From Megaustenia siamemsis (taxonomy: Eukaryota > Mollusca > Gastropoda > Stylommatophora > Ariophantidae), in contig JAVIAB010000160.1 of the NCBI GenBank assembly GCA_032433765.1, positions 33,495,702-33,559,701 of the forward strand: a DNA stretch of 64,000 nucleotides, written 5' to 3'. Below the pieces are notes generated by a model, which worked only from the letters and a program-made list of their open reading frames with translations, was not told the DNA's origin and searched no databases. The position numbers were made by a program, and so were the translations under genes. Position 1 is the stretch's first letter. The number at the start of each line of letters is the position of its first letter. Positions 10,720 to 21,537 of the stretch are shown here, piece after piece.

Positions 10720-11131
10720 ATCTGTTGACAGTTTACATCAAATTAAAAGAGAATGTTAAACATCATTAAATTGTGTTAACGGGATGCGCACAAAAACATT
10801 CATTTCTTCTTCTACCATCATAGATCACTCAGAGTTCGATTCCTGATTCTCTTATGAAAGCCGCTGTTGACTTCATTGATTCCGGTGCACCGTAGAGTTT
10901 CTCTTCCATGGTGGTGTGTGACCTCCTCAGGTCTGTTTGCTGAAGGCAACCCTTTGGGATATAGAAAAATACATATAAAATTGTACAGAGAAGTTTTACT
11001 AAAAAGAAGACAATATAAAATTAAACGTTTCTGCCAACAGACCCTTGTCAGCGAGACAACGAACAAAAACGAAAGACGATAACAGGTATATTTCTACTTA
11101 GCTGTAAGATCCTGGAAGACATCGTCACGCG
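10720..11131. other. No feature recognised
   Basis: Mixed sequence with short open frames on both strands and no family I recognise. Confidence 0.45.
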
Positions 11132-11470
11132 ATCTATCATCATCATCAAGTACCAAGCCTGCTGGCGTAGGTGATCATGTCTCTCCACAACTTTCGATCA
11201 CAACAGTTATTTATCATTTCTGTTGTTGACCTACTGCCAAGCCATTCTCTTAAGCTGTCTGGTATCGTTTCTCTTTGTTTCCCTCTATCTCTTTTTCCCT
11301 CAATTTTCCCAGTTGTTATAATATATTTCAGCTGTTCTCTTTTCATTACATTGCCAAAAAATGATGATTGTTTCTTCCTAATATTGGAAATTAGCTCTCT
11401 TTTTTACATTGGCTTCTTTCAGAACATTTTCATTACTGTTATCACCTGTCCATGGTATTCTCAACATTTT
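11132..11470 (-). mobile_element. LINE-A 3' fragment
   Basis: Minus-strand sequence encoding SLREWLGSRSTTEMINNC and WRDMITYASRLGT, then CTTGATGATGATGAT. 5'-truncated and broken by an indel in the RELIS region. Confidence 0.85.
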
Positions 11471-11486
11471 ATAGGGAAATAATAAA

Positions 11487-11649
11487 TCATCACGTGCCAT
11501 ACCGGATGGCGTAGGCGATCATGTCCTTCCACAATCTTCTATCTACAGTATATCGTATCAGTTCTGTTCTTGACTGTTTTCCACGCCATGACACCAAGCT
11601 ATCCAGTGTTTTCTTTCTTTGTCGTCCGCGATCTCTCTTTGAAATCATC
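11487..11649 (-). mobile_element. LINE-B 3' fragment with 17-bp target duplication
   Basis: Short minus-strand copy ending GGTATGGCACGTGATGAT. It is flanked by the direct repeat TATAGGGAAATAATAAA at 11470-11486 and 11650-11666, so it was inserted next to, or just at the 5' end of, the older LINE-A. Confidence 0.85.
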
Positions 11650-11666
11650 TATAGGGAAATAATAAA

Positions 11667-11994
11667 AGGAAACATAACTGTGCGGGTTATTGGGACATAA
11701 CCATACTTTAAAATAGTGCTTTCTACTTCACCCTTTGTCGTTACCGTAGCCCCCACTGTGAGGGTGGGAAACAAAATAGACCTACTGTTACCTTCCACGC
11801 TTGACGTAAGAGGCATCTAACGAGATTTGGAATCATCGTCTGTGCAGTCGAGTAGGACGTGCACGGACAAACGGAATTTATAGCTGCATTTTGTAAAATG
11901 TTGTGATAAGTGGAGCAGCCGGTATGGGGAGTTCTTGAGTGCAATGAAACTGGTTCGATGGATAGAATAAAATAGAATAGAACTTTTTTCTTCT
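11667..11994. other. No feature recognised
   Basis: Unique-looking sequence without coding or repeat structure that I recognise. Confidence 0.45.
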
Positions 11995-12007
11995 CTACTA
12001 GTGTATT

Positions 12008-12268
12008 AAAGTAAAGTACTCTCGTGGCGTGACTGTCACGCCAGGTGGCGTACAGGGAATATGGTGTTAGTGACCATAAATTTTACAGACCTTCGGCACA
12101 TGATTTTTAGGGTAATTTGGTCGGTATTACGCCCGTGCCGCTTTACTTTCCTAGAAAAAAATCCGGTATCCGTTAAAGGCTGGGTGAACCGGGCCCGTCG
12201 GTTGGGGTCGAACCCTACCTCTTGTCCTTTGTAGTCCAGTTCACTAACCACTGAGCTATCGCGGTTCC
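12008..12268 (-). mobile_element. SINE-A copy 3
   Basis: Full-length minus-strand SINE-A with A and B boxes. 13-bp target duplication CTACTAGTGTATT at 11995-12007 and 12269-12281, exact. Confidence 0.92.
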
Positions 12269-12281
12269 CTACTAGTGTATT

Positions 12282-12725
12282 GCTGCGAGTTAGTTATTAT
12301 TTAACTTCATTGGATCAGGAACTGGTATTAAGCCTGTGAAGAGTGTCAGATTTCTTCACAGAGAAGGTTCAAATCTGTGAATAAGATGTTTTGACTACGC
12401 TATGTGCAGTAGCGTTTACGAAACAGACTCTAAATGCATTTTCAGCATGACATCCTGTACGCTCGAGAAGAAGGGCGATTACATTTAAGATTTCGATGCT
12501 GTTCGTGAGTCTACAGCTCTCGTGTGACTCCTGGATATTCATGTTAGTCAGGAGGGGTGTTGTCTAGGCTCAGGAGAGCTATGAGGAGAACGCGGGAGGA
12601 CTTGTGAACCAGTTTAACGTTTCAAGCTGCGGGATTTGCTGGGGAGGACTTGTGAACCAGTTTATCGTTTCACGTTGCGCGAGGAGATCTGAGGGCTTAT
12701 AGACAGTTGTCCCATGTCATGTGCG
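12282..12725. other. No gene; a local 50-60 base duplication
   Basis: AGGACTTGTGAACCAGTTTA recurs at about 12598 and 12647 with similar flanks. Otherwise nothing recognised. Confidence 0.45.
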
Positions 12726-13311
12726 GAGGTTAATTCAACGACTAACTAACACTGACTGAATGACTGGCTGATTAACTAGCTCACTGACTGACGAGCTGAA
12801 TGACTGGCTGATTAACTAGCTCACTGACTGACTAACTGAATGACTGGCTGATTAATTAGCTCACTGACTGACTAACTGAATGACTGGCTGATTAATTGGC
12901 TCACTGACTGACTAACTGAATGACTGGCTGATTAACTAGCTCACTGACTGACTAACTGAATGACTGGCTGATTAACTAGCTCACTGACTGACTAACTGAA
13001 TGACTGGCTGATTAACTAGCTCACTGACTGACTAACTGAATGACTGGCTGATTAACTAGCTCACTGACTGACTAACTGAATGACTGGCTGATTAACTAGC
13101 TCACTGACTGACTAACTGAATGACTGGCTGATTAACTAGCTCACTGACTAACTGGCTGACTAAATAACTAACTAATTAACTATCAGACTAACTGTAGCCG
13201 ACTGACTGATTAACTAGCTCACTGAATGACTAAATAACTAAGTAAATTAACTATTTAACTAACTGTAGCTGACTGACTGATTAACTAGCTCAGTGACTAA
13301 CTTACTAACTA
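12726..13311. repeat. 40-bp minisatellite, about 11 good copies plus a decayed end
   Basis: Unit CTGAATGACTGGCTGATTAA then CTAGCTCACTGACTGACTAA. Three units fill 120 bases exactly between 12961 and 13080. The unit itself looks built from GACT/AACT tetramers. The right end (13145-13311) is divergent. Confidence 0.95.
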
Positions 13312-13317
13312 AATATT

Positions 13318-13430
13318 ATATACAAATACTTTAAAACACACAAGATACAAACAATTTAAAACACACAAGATACAAACAATTTAAAACACACAAGATGCAA
13401 ATACTTTAAAACGTACAAAGATATAAACAC
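13318..13430. repeat. 25-bp tandem repeat, about 4 copies
   Basis: Unit TTTAAAACACACAAGATACA plus AACAA, spaced 25 bases (13330, 13355). Confidence 0.85.
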
Positions 13431-13617
13431 TATTTAGCATCTCTCATCAAATGCGCAGGACTTTATACTTCCAAATTCTCTGGGGAGTAGGTATGGATTT
13501 ACAGAGTTATTTCCCTGAAATATTAAAACCTGATCACACAGGAAGATCACAACGTAGAGCATGATCTCCGTGGCACCGTCAGGAATCAAAGATTATACAT
13601 CACTTGTATCAGCAGAG

Positions 13618-13970
13618 ATCATCATCATCATCACGTACAGTGCCTGATGGCGTAAGTGATCATGTCTCTCCACAACTTTCGATCTCGACAGTTATTTATC
13701 ATTTCTGTTGTTGACTTTCTGCCAAACCATTCTCTTAAGCTGTTTGGTATCTTTTCACTTTGCTTCCCTCCATCCTTACGTCACTCGATTTTTTCAGTTG
13801 CAGCAATAATATATTCCAGCTGGTCTCTTCTCATTACGTGGCCAAAAAATGATGATTGTTTCTTCCTAATATTGAAAATTAGCTCTCATTTTGCTTTGGC
13901 CTCTTTCAGAACGTTTTCATAACTCTTCTTAGCTGTCCATGGTATTCTCAACATTATTCTGTAAAATCAC
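13618..13970 (-). mobile_element. LINE-A 3' fragment
   Basis: Minus-strand copy with the (CATCAT) end at 13620, then reverse complements of the ITYA, CRDRK, KIPD-type and MRR blocks, up to the AAKKSYENVLK region. Truncated at about 13970. Confidence 0.8.
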
Positions 13971-14114
13971 ATTTCTACAGTCTCCAGTGATTTTCTTGAT
14001 TTTCACTAGAGCTATCCAGTATAAGTTGATGATCAACATAGGAAAGATAAATCAGAAATAAACTTATGAGCGCTTCTTTGAGTAGGCATACTACCTGGGT
14101 TATTATGATCACAG

Positions 14115-14370
14115 GGAGCCGCGATGGCTCAGTGGTTAGTGAACTGGACTACAATGGACAAGAGGTAGGGTTCGATCCCAACCGACGGCTTCCGGTTCAT
14201 CCATCCTTAAAAGGGTACCGGATTTTTTTTCTGGTAAAGTAAAGCGGCACGGGCGTAATACCGACCACATTACCTCAAAAACCATGAGCCGAAGGTCTGT
14301 AAAATTTATGGTCACTAACACTATATTCCGTATACGCCACTTGGCGTGACGGGGGTACTTTACTTGTTTT
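14115..14370 (+). mobile_element. SINE-A copy 4
   Basis: Full-length, A box TGGCTCAGTGG, B box GGTTCGATCCC. Flanked by a 16-bp duplication GTTATTATGATCACAG (14099-14114) and GTTATTATGAACACAG (14371-14386), one mismatch. Confidence 0.93.
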
Positions 14371-14386
14371 GTTATTATGAACACAG

Positions 14387-14850
14387 CAGACAGAGAAAAT
14401 ATCTTTCGTAAATGTTGGAAATACAGAAAACTAGAAACATTGGAAACATGACTGAAGAAAACAACCAAAGAGCAATGGGCAATAAACTGTCTCTTCCCAT
14501 GCATTGAAAGGCAAATGAGGAAAGAAAGAAGAATACGAAAAAACTTAGAAAAAAGAACACGAAGAAGAACAAGATGATGAAGAACCAGGAAAAGAGCATC
14601 AAGAAAATAACAACAAAGAGAAGAGCAATAAGAAAAGAAGAACGGAAAAAAGAGGAAGAAAGAGCAGGAAAAAGTAAAAGGAAGAACAATGTAAAAAAGA
14701 AGGACAAGGAAAAGAACAAGAAAACGAAGAAGAACAGGAAAAAGAGGGACAGGAACGAGAAAGTCAGGAAAAAGTAGATCTGTAAAAAAGAAATTCTGGA
14801 AAAAGAAGATCTAAAAAAAAATGAAGATGACCAAGAAAAAGAATAATCAT
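14387..14850 (+). mobile_element. LINE-F 3' end with expanded purine-rich tail
   Basis: 14387-14520 resembles the LINE-F terminus (GCATTGAAAGGCAAATGAGG). It is followed by about 330 bases of GAA/AAG-rich sequence, probably an expanded and decayed (AAG)n tail. Lysine/glutamate-rich open frames in the tail are low-complexity artefacts. Confidence 0.55.
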
Positions 14851-14859
14851 CATAATCAT

Positions 14860-15435
14860 GTGCATGCCGATCGGACTGCGTGGTTTCCCAAATTCTCTAC
14901 GTCTCTGACTCAGTGACGTCAGTACAAGTTGTTAATGACGCAAATCTGTTAAGCGTTACATTTATCACTTTGCCATCTTGAGTCTTTCATTTTCGAGCAT
15001 ATTTGCAGTTGTCACAAATTATAAATTATGATATTTTTACCAAACGAAATGTGTAGGTAAACTGTGATTAGACTCATTACTTTTGTGTGAATATACCTGC
15101 GTAGAATGTGTATTTTGTGTGGGAGAGCACGTGAAACTACTGCGTATGAAACATATTCCTACTTTTGTATCTAATGATCATGTGATATGTGCATGATCTT
15201 CTCATTGTAATTGTTTCTGTTGAATCTATAAATCAAGAATCCCCAAATATTTTGTAATAAAAAAAAATAATTGAACTTGAATGTGGCTTGTCTACTTATA
15301 CTGTTTGTGATTTGATTGGATAGCACGTTCTCCGCTAGGTGGCGTGTCGTTGTAAACAAGGTTTCATCCCGTGTTTCTATTTTCGGCAGAAAAACGGCTG
15401 TACAAGAACAAAAAGCTATGTAGCACGTGTGAATA
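14860..15435. other. No feature recognised
   Basis: Mostly AT-rich unique sequence. No coding signal. Confidence 0.45.
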
Positions 15436-15439
15436 AATG

Positions 15440-15885
15440 TTAAGTCGTCCTATTATATGGCTGTGAAACATGGAGAACAACAAAATTGACAATCACGAAG
15501 ATAGAGACTTTCATTAATGGATGCTTACGCAGAATAAAAGGATGGAAATGGTAGGACAAAATCACTAACATAGAATTATGGAAATGTACCAGTCACATAC
15601 CAGTGGATAAAGAGATACAGCGAAGACGATGGTGCTGGATAGGACACACACTACGGAAGCCAGATGAGAGTATTACACAACAGGCCCTTTTCTGGAATTC
15701 CCAGGGGAAAAGACATAGAGGAAGATCAAGGAATTCTTGGGCAGATAGAAGCAGAGATTATGATGATGGGGAAGACATGGAATGTCTTAAAAGAATGGCA
15801 AAAAACAGAATGACTTGGAAAGTGTTTGTTGAAGACCTATGCTCCACTGGGAGCTAAAAAGGTAGAAGAAGAAGAAGACGTGTGA
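15440..15885 (+). mobile_element. LINE-E 3' fragment with (AAG)n tail
   Basis: Encodes [51 protein letters not shown] and MTWKVFVEDLCSTGS. It then stops and runs directly into GGTAGAAGAAGAAGAAG. This is the C-terminal part of a non-LTR reverse transcriptase, with at least one in-frame stop. A second copy is at 27885-28135. Confidence 0.8.
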
Positions 15886-15984
15886 ACAGCTCTTGCTAGT
15901 GACATTACCAAGGAGATATATTAACTCTTTGAATGAATTCAAGACTAATATTGAAATAAGAGAAATGGGCATGCAACTAAAATT

Positions 15985-16180
15985 ATCATTTACAATTAAG
16001 GAAAGAAGATGGGCCGTGTCGGATATGTGCTGAGAAGAGACAACAAGAGAATTCCAAAACAGGTTCTTTTATGGGAAACATCAGGATACAGAAAAAAAAA
16101 TAGGAAGACGACAGAGAGACACTAAAAAGAACACTTGTAAGAGAAGCAAAGTTGGCAGTCATTTGATAAGACTGATCACG
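15985..16180 (+). mobile_element. LINE-E-like fragment, decayed
   Basis: Reads GRVGYVLRRDNKRIPKQVLL and WETSGYRKK with frameshifts, matching the GHVLRR...ALLW block of LINE ORF2 C-termini. Poorly preserved. Confidence 0.6.
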
Positions 16181-16189
16181 CCTTTTGCG

Positions 16190-16770
16190 ACGTCTAACGA
16201 CGCGGGAAGGACCAGGAATCAAGATCATTTCTCTGTGTAATATGAAGATAGGTATAAATATACACGTGCTGTAAAAGCTGGACGAAACGCGGATAGATAA
16301 ATATAAAATATAATACAGCAGCTTTGACGGAAAAGGAGAAATTACACAATTATAAAAGTTACGACCACAGGATGAAGGCCAAGACAACAGATTTGATTAC
16401 ATTAGAGAGATTTCTACTTACTTGGAGTCAGAACCTTGTGAGATATATCCACGTGGTCCAAAAGGGACCTGGTTAAATCAATATAGAAATCTGTGTAATT
16501 GCTTATGTTGTCTCATTATATTGACGACAGCATGTGGTCAAAACATTTATAATTTTGTTCTGCCTTTCTTTCAGTAAAACTGCTATATACAATTATATAT
16601 TTATTGTTCTCTGTGTAATTTGATGTGAGCATGAAATGAAGAGAAAGGAGAAAAACACGACTGGGAGTAACTGCTTTATTCCCAAGTTCAGTCTATTTTA
16701 TTCACGGAATCAGTTTTTCTGCAGCCGAGCTATCACATATCAGCTCCACTACCCGTCCCAGCATTTATCG
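16190..16770. other. No feature recognised
   Basis: AT-rich sequence without an open frame of interest. Confidence 0.4.
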
Positions 16771-16774
16771 AAGC

Positions 16775-17518
16775 GTATACAAAATGAAATGTTGGACATT
16801 ATAGTGAAAGAAAGCAAAAATAAAGGACTCAGCCTTAATAGCAAAATGTCAGAGGTAATGGAATCAACAAAGAAAATGACATCGCCTCAATGCAAAATAA
16901 AGACAAGTGGAACAATATTAAAACAGGTAAATGAATTTAAATATTTGGTAACTTTGTTAACCTCAGATGGAAGATGTACACAAGAGGTGAGATGCAGAAT
17001 GGTTCAGGCAAAAGCTGCTTTCCAAAAAATGAGGAAGATACTATGCAATCCATTTTTGACAATAGAAACAACAAAAAGAGTTCTTAAATGTTATGTAGAG
17101 CCAGTCTTAACATATGGATGCGAATCATGGGCAATATGACAACAGACAAGAAAATCACTGGAGTCTGTAGAAATGTGGTTTTACGGAAGAATGTTGAGAG
17201 TACCATGGACAGCTAAGAAGAGTAATGAAGATGTTCTGAGAGAGGTCAAAGCAAAAAGAGAGCTAATTTCCTATATTACGAAGAAACAATCATCATTTTT
17301 TGGTCATGTAATGAGAAGAGAACAACTGGAATATATTGTAACAACTGGAAAAATTGAGGGACGAAGAGATAGAGGGAAGCAAAGAAAAAAAAATATCAGA
17401 CAGCTTAAGAGAATGGCTTGGCAGAAGGTCAACAACAGAAATGATAAATAGCTGCCGAGATCGAAAGTTGAGGAGAGACATGATCACCTACGCCAGTAGG
17501 CCCGGTACTTGATGATGA
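16775..17518 (+). mobile_element. LINE-A, best 3' copy
   Basis: Starts near QNEMLDIIVKESKNKGLSLN, then VNEFKYLVTLLTSDGRCTQE, CYVEPVLTYGCESWAI, RMLRVPWTAKKSNEDVLREV, SSFFGHVMRREQLEYIV, and ends in an RSRLRRDMITYASRPGT-like block and CTTGATGATGATA. There is one in-frame stop after SWAI and a frameshift near KQRKKNIR. The RT catalytic motifs are upstream of the truncation point. Confidence 0.9.
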
Positions 17519-17592
17519 TACAAAATGATTGTTCCTGTAAGGTGTTGATTCTAGATACATCTACTTTTCCTACCAAGCTCTCCGGGTCGACC

Positions 17593-17855
17593 GAGAGCCG
17601 CGATGGCTCAGTGGTTAGTGAACTGGACTACAAAGGACAAGAGGTAGGGTTCGACCCCAACCGAAGGCTACCAGTTCACCCAGCCTTTAATGGGTACTAG
17701 ATTTTTTCTGGGAAAGTAAAGCGGCACGGGCGTAATACCGACCACATTACCCCAAAAATCATGTGCCGAGGTTCTATAAAGTTTATGGTCACTAACATCA
17801 TATTCCCTATACGCCACTTGGCGGGACGGGGGGTACTTTACTGTGTTTTTTTTTA
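17593..17855 (+). mobile_element. SINE-A copy 5
   Basis: Full-length. Flanked by CTCTCCGGGTCGACC (17578-17592) and CTCTCCAGGTCGACC (17856-17870), a 15-bp target duplication with one mismatch. Confidence 0.92.
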
Positions 17856-18024
17856 CTCTCCAGGTCGACCAGATCCCTTTTCCACCATTAGATTCCTGTC
17901 TCTCAATATATACATCATTGTCCCACCCATTCTCCTACTCTTCTCAAGTAGACCCTGGTATCATGTTGATGTGATAGAATACCCATGTGATGGTGTCACC
18001 ATGTCACTTTATTTAAGCTACAGG

Positions 18025-18310
18025 TAGATAAGAAATATCAGAATTATAAGGAAAAGGCAGTCTGCATCTATTGGGCATGTGATGTGAAAAGAAGGCACTG
18101 AGGAATACTGTAACAGCAAACACAATGAATTGGGAGAAGAACAGAGGAAAACCAAGAGAAAAAATATTTAACAGCTTATCCAAATGACGTAATTAAAGCT
18201 ACTGACTGAAATGATGACATGCATGAAGGGCCGAGTGGTGTAGGGAGAGGTAATCGCCTACCCCAACTGGCATGTAACCAGGTGTTGATGATAATGATAT
18301 GATGATAAAT
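18025..18310 (+). mobile_element. Decayed LINE-A-like 3' end
   Basis: Reads KRQSASIGHVM, then KHNELGEEQRKTKRKN, and a CCAACTGGCATGTAACC end before TGATGATAATGATATGATG. It is similar in layout to LINE-A/B but diverged; a separate subfamily is possible. Confidence 0.55.
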
Positions 18311-18506
18311 AAGAGAATATGTAGACAGAAAATATCATTGACTAATATAGACTTGAATATAGCGATTATACATCTTGATGCCTTTACTTCTTCTAGACTT
18401 GAATATAACGATTATACATCTTGATGCCTTTACTTCGTCTAGACTTTAATATCCTCACTCGCACAAACTGCTCAAAAAACGTAGGCTACGCTGGCTTTGC
18501 CATTTC

Positions 18507-18948
18507 ATCATCACGATCAAGTTCCGGGCCTACTGGCGTAGGTGATCATGTCTCTCCACAACTTTCGATCTCGACAGTTATTTATCATTTCTGTTGTTGA
18601 CCTTCTGCCAAGCCATTTTCTTAAGCTGTCTGGTATTTTTTCTCTTTGCTTCCCTCTATCTCTTCGCCTCTCAATTTTTCCAGTTGTTACAATATTCTTG
18701 TTCTCTTCTCATTACATGACCAAAAAATTATGATTGTTTCTTCGTAATATAGGAAATTAGCTCTCTTTTTGCTTTGACCTCTTTCAGAACATTTTCATTA
18801 CTCTTCTTAGCTGTCCATGGTATTCTAAACATTCTTCCGTAAAACCACATTTCTACAGACTCCAGTGATTTTCTTGTCTGTTGTCCTGTTGTCCATGATT
18901 CACGTCCATATGTTGAGACTGGCTCTACATAACATTTAAAAACTACCA
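18507..18948 (-). mobile_element. LINE-A 3' fragment
   Basis: Minus-strand copy. Encodes VVFKCYVEPVSTYGRESWTT, GRMFRIPWTAKKSNENVLKE, ELISYITKKQS and the usual 3' end with (CATCAT) at 18507. One frameshift near the MRR block. Confidence 0.85.
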
Positions 18949-19262
18949 CTTATACCATATGAAATATGGCCGCGTACCAAAAAATAAACTCTTTGGACAA
19001 CTAGCAGATGACAAAAGAACTTGGAAGCGCCCTAGACTTCGATTTATGGAAGTATGTAAACGTGACATGAAGACTCTGAACATAAACGCTGCAGCTCGGG
19101 CAGCTTCAGACCGCAATCTTTGGAATCATACTCTAAAGCTACAACTCAATCAAGACAGATTAATAGAAAAAGAGAATGCACAGCGATAGAAAAGAAAAAA
19201 ATAACAATTCCTAGGGGCGCTGCAAAATCCATAGTCGACTATGACTGACGGAAGCTACTACT
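18949..19262 (+). mobile_element. LINE-I 3' fragment
   Basis: Encodes LFGQLADDKRTWKRPRLRF, VCKRDMKTLNINAAARAASD and RNLWNHTLKLQL, which I recognise as the C-terminal block of another metazoan non-LTR reverse transcriptase. It is followed by ACTACTACTG, a possible short tail, and abuts the LINE-A head to tail. Confidence 0.7.
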
Positions 19263-19519
19263 ACTGTTGCTATTGATTTTAGGCAAAATATAACGGTCAG
19301 TATGGAAGATAACCCCAGTTAGTCCAGGAGTGACGCGGGCAAGAACATATGGTGAAAACCTTTGTCTTGCAGAGAAAGATATGAACTGTCAATAAACCGC
19401 CAACCACGAGTTGACTAGGACAGACACAGGTAGGACAAGTCACGTAGAAATATTAATAGCCAGAGAAATTAGTTTGTGTTATCTATTTCTCTAAAGACCC
19501 TTTCTAAATTCCATTTAAG

Positions 19520-19806
19520 AAAGATCAATACATCTGAGATGCGATGCTTGAGAAAAGTAACAAACAACACAAGAAGAGATAGAATACCAAATGAAACCAT
19601 AAGAAAAATGGTAGGAGCTAAACCCTGCCAAGAATATATAGAACAACAACAACTTAAATGGTTTGGCCACCTGGTCAGATTGAACCCTTACCAATCACCA
19701 TCAAGGGCGTTCTTCTCGAGAATGCATGGAAAAAGACCAAGAGGAAGACCCAGAAGAAGATGGATAGATGCAGTGACAGAGACATGTAACAACAAAGGAA
19801 AATCAC
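19520..19806 (+). mobile_element. LINE-G 3' part, interrupted by the DNA transposon
   Basis: Encodes INTSEMRCLRKVTNNTRRD, CQEYIEQQQLKWFGHLVRLN, RPRGRPRRRWIDAVTETCNN. The sequence breaks at AAATCAC and resumes at 21924 (GTTCAGACAGTTTGAGCAGC). A second 3' copy at 22010-22140 shows the uninterrupted order AAATCACTAATTCAGATAG. Confidence 0.85.
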
Positions 19807-20185
19807 TATAGCTCGTTTCAAATCACGTGCCCAACTTCAAAACGCTATTACTCAGTAACCATTTGTTAAAAACTGTTGAAATTTTCCAAATGTTATTAGA
19901 ATGCAAAAGACCATTTAAATGTATATTTAACAAATATCTTGCAGCTGCAGTTTTCTTAAAGCGGCGAATTTCTTTGATGTTTGTCAAAATTGTAAATTGT
20001 GAACCCCTAAATAATAGAAATTACCGTAGTTGCTGGTCTATGATTAATTTTCACTAGGTAAAGGCGTGGCCGTAATGGGGAAATAACTGAATAAGACAAA
20101 ACACCAGGAGAATTATTGTCTTCTCAGTTCGAGGACGGACGATAATATCAAGGTATACCTGTATGTCCAATTTTCATAGTTGTGT

Positions 20186-20201
20186 GGTCCTGAAAAGGAC
20201 C
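20186..20201 (-). promoter_or_regulatory. Histone-type 3' stem-loop downstream of the transposase stop
   Basis: On the minus strand GGTCCTTTTCAGGACC is a 6-bp stem with a 4-base loop. It fits the replication-dependent histone mRNA stem-loop consensus GGYYYTHYTHARRRCC and is followed by ACACA, as in histone genes. It lies about 78 bases downstream of the transposase stop on the same strand. I see no purine-rich histone downstream element at the usual 10-15 base distance, and no histone ORF nearby, so function is unproven. Confidence 0.45.
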
Positions 20202-20278
20202 GTTAGTTGAACTAATTTAAGGTAATATAGGGGCCAACATTGTGGGGGCTATATACTTTCATTCTGAATCAGACGAGT

Positions 20279-21537
20279 CTAAAAGATTAATAACTGTTTG
20301 GGGTTGACATTCCATAAACCATATTTTTTCCAATATTCCTCTTCCTGTTTTAAGACGTGGTCTTCACATTTAACCCAATAATCTTTGTCTATATTTAATA
20401 AAGCGAGATTAGCAAGAGTCTTTACATCGCATATTTTGAATGTTGTATTTTCATCTGCCACTTGTCCTTTTAATTTTGCCCAGATTAGTTCTATTGGATT
20501 TAAATGAGCATGGTAAGGTGGCAGCCTCAAACTTATATGACCGTGCTCTTGGATAATCTTATCTATTTGAAAAATCTTTGTCCTTTGTTTTTGCTTTACT
20601 AGAGATAGTAATTCAGGTTTTAAGTATATGTTATTAAATTGTATGTGCTCCTTTGTGAGCCATATCTTAATAGCATCTTTTGTACTGGATGACGTCGGGA
20701 CTTTATCTTCAAGTGCAACAATGTTGTGGTACGCTGCATTGTCCATTATTAGGAGGCAAGATGGTCGATCTAGTGATGGGAGAACAGATTTTTCAATCCA
20801 ATGTCTAAATATGTGACCATTCATCTCAGAGTGATAATCCCGATTGTCTATGGATTTTGAAAGAAAAATGAGCTCTGCATTCTGTATTAGTCCATGTTGT
20901 CGACTACCTGCATGAGCAATTATCAAGCGCTGTCCTTTGCTGCTAGGTATCAATCTCTTAATCTTTCCATCTGATGACTGCCATTCCCTTTGGTTAGTGT
21001 GGTGAGCATTGATCCATGTTTCATCCAAGTACACAATATCATAACCTTGCTTGCGCACCTCTTTTACTTCACGTAAGTACTTTCTTCTCATGACTACTAT
21101 ATGTGGCTTCTCACAGATGATGTTTCGTCCATTGGAATACTTTCTGAATGTAAAGCCTGCAGCTCTCACATTCCTCCATAATGTAGACTTTGATATTTCA
21201 ATACTGTTGTTCTTTTTCAGCGATACTTTTAATTTTCTTATTGTAACAGTTTCATTCATACCCAACATTTTGCGAATTTCACTTCTAATAAGTTCACTGT
21301 CGAAATTATCCAACATTTTGCTCTTCCTTGTGATTTTGTATATTTGGAACATTGACGGTCACGTGCTTGAATCCAGCGATTAAATGACCGTTTAGATAAA
21401 TCCAAAATGTGTCTTGTCCTATTCTCAGGGTTTTCTAAAGAATGAAATAATCTTCCTCGTTTAGCCTCTTTGCAAAAATAGTCATACATTTTTATTGCGA
21501 TGTTTTGTAAACTGCAGAATTTCATTTTAAGACTCAT
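20279..21537 (-). pseudogene. DDE transposase, one frameshift
   Basis: Two overlapping minus-strand frames. The upstream frame (21537-21256) supplies an N-terminal helix-turn-helix region (RHILDLSKRSFNRWIQARD). The downstream frame (21352-20279, 357 codons) supplies a second HTH-like part (SKSTLWRNVRAAGFTFRK) and a DDE domain: Asp110 in VYLDETW, Asp204 in LIMDNAAYHN, Glu288 in HLNPIELIWAKLKG. Spacing between the second Asp and the Glu is 83 residues by my count, far above the 34 of Tc1 and mariner. I recall a group with about 82-residue spacing called Sailor, but cannot check membership. The frame change falls within 21300-21352. The DDE part has no internal stop, so the copy is young or only just dead. 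An intron removing the overlap is a less likely reading. Confidence 0.88.

Noticed and set aside
14574..14777. Lysine-rich small protein
   Set aside because: Lies in an expanded AAG/GAA tail after a LINE-F end; low complexity only.
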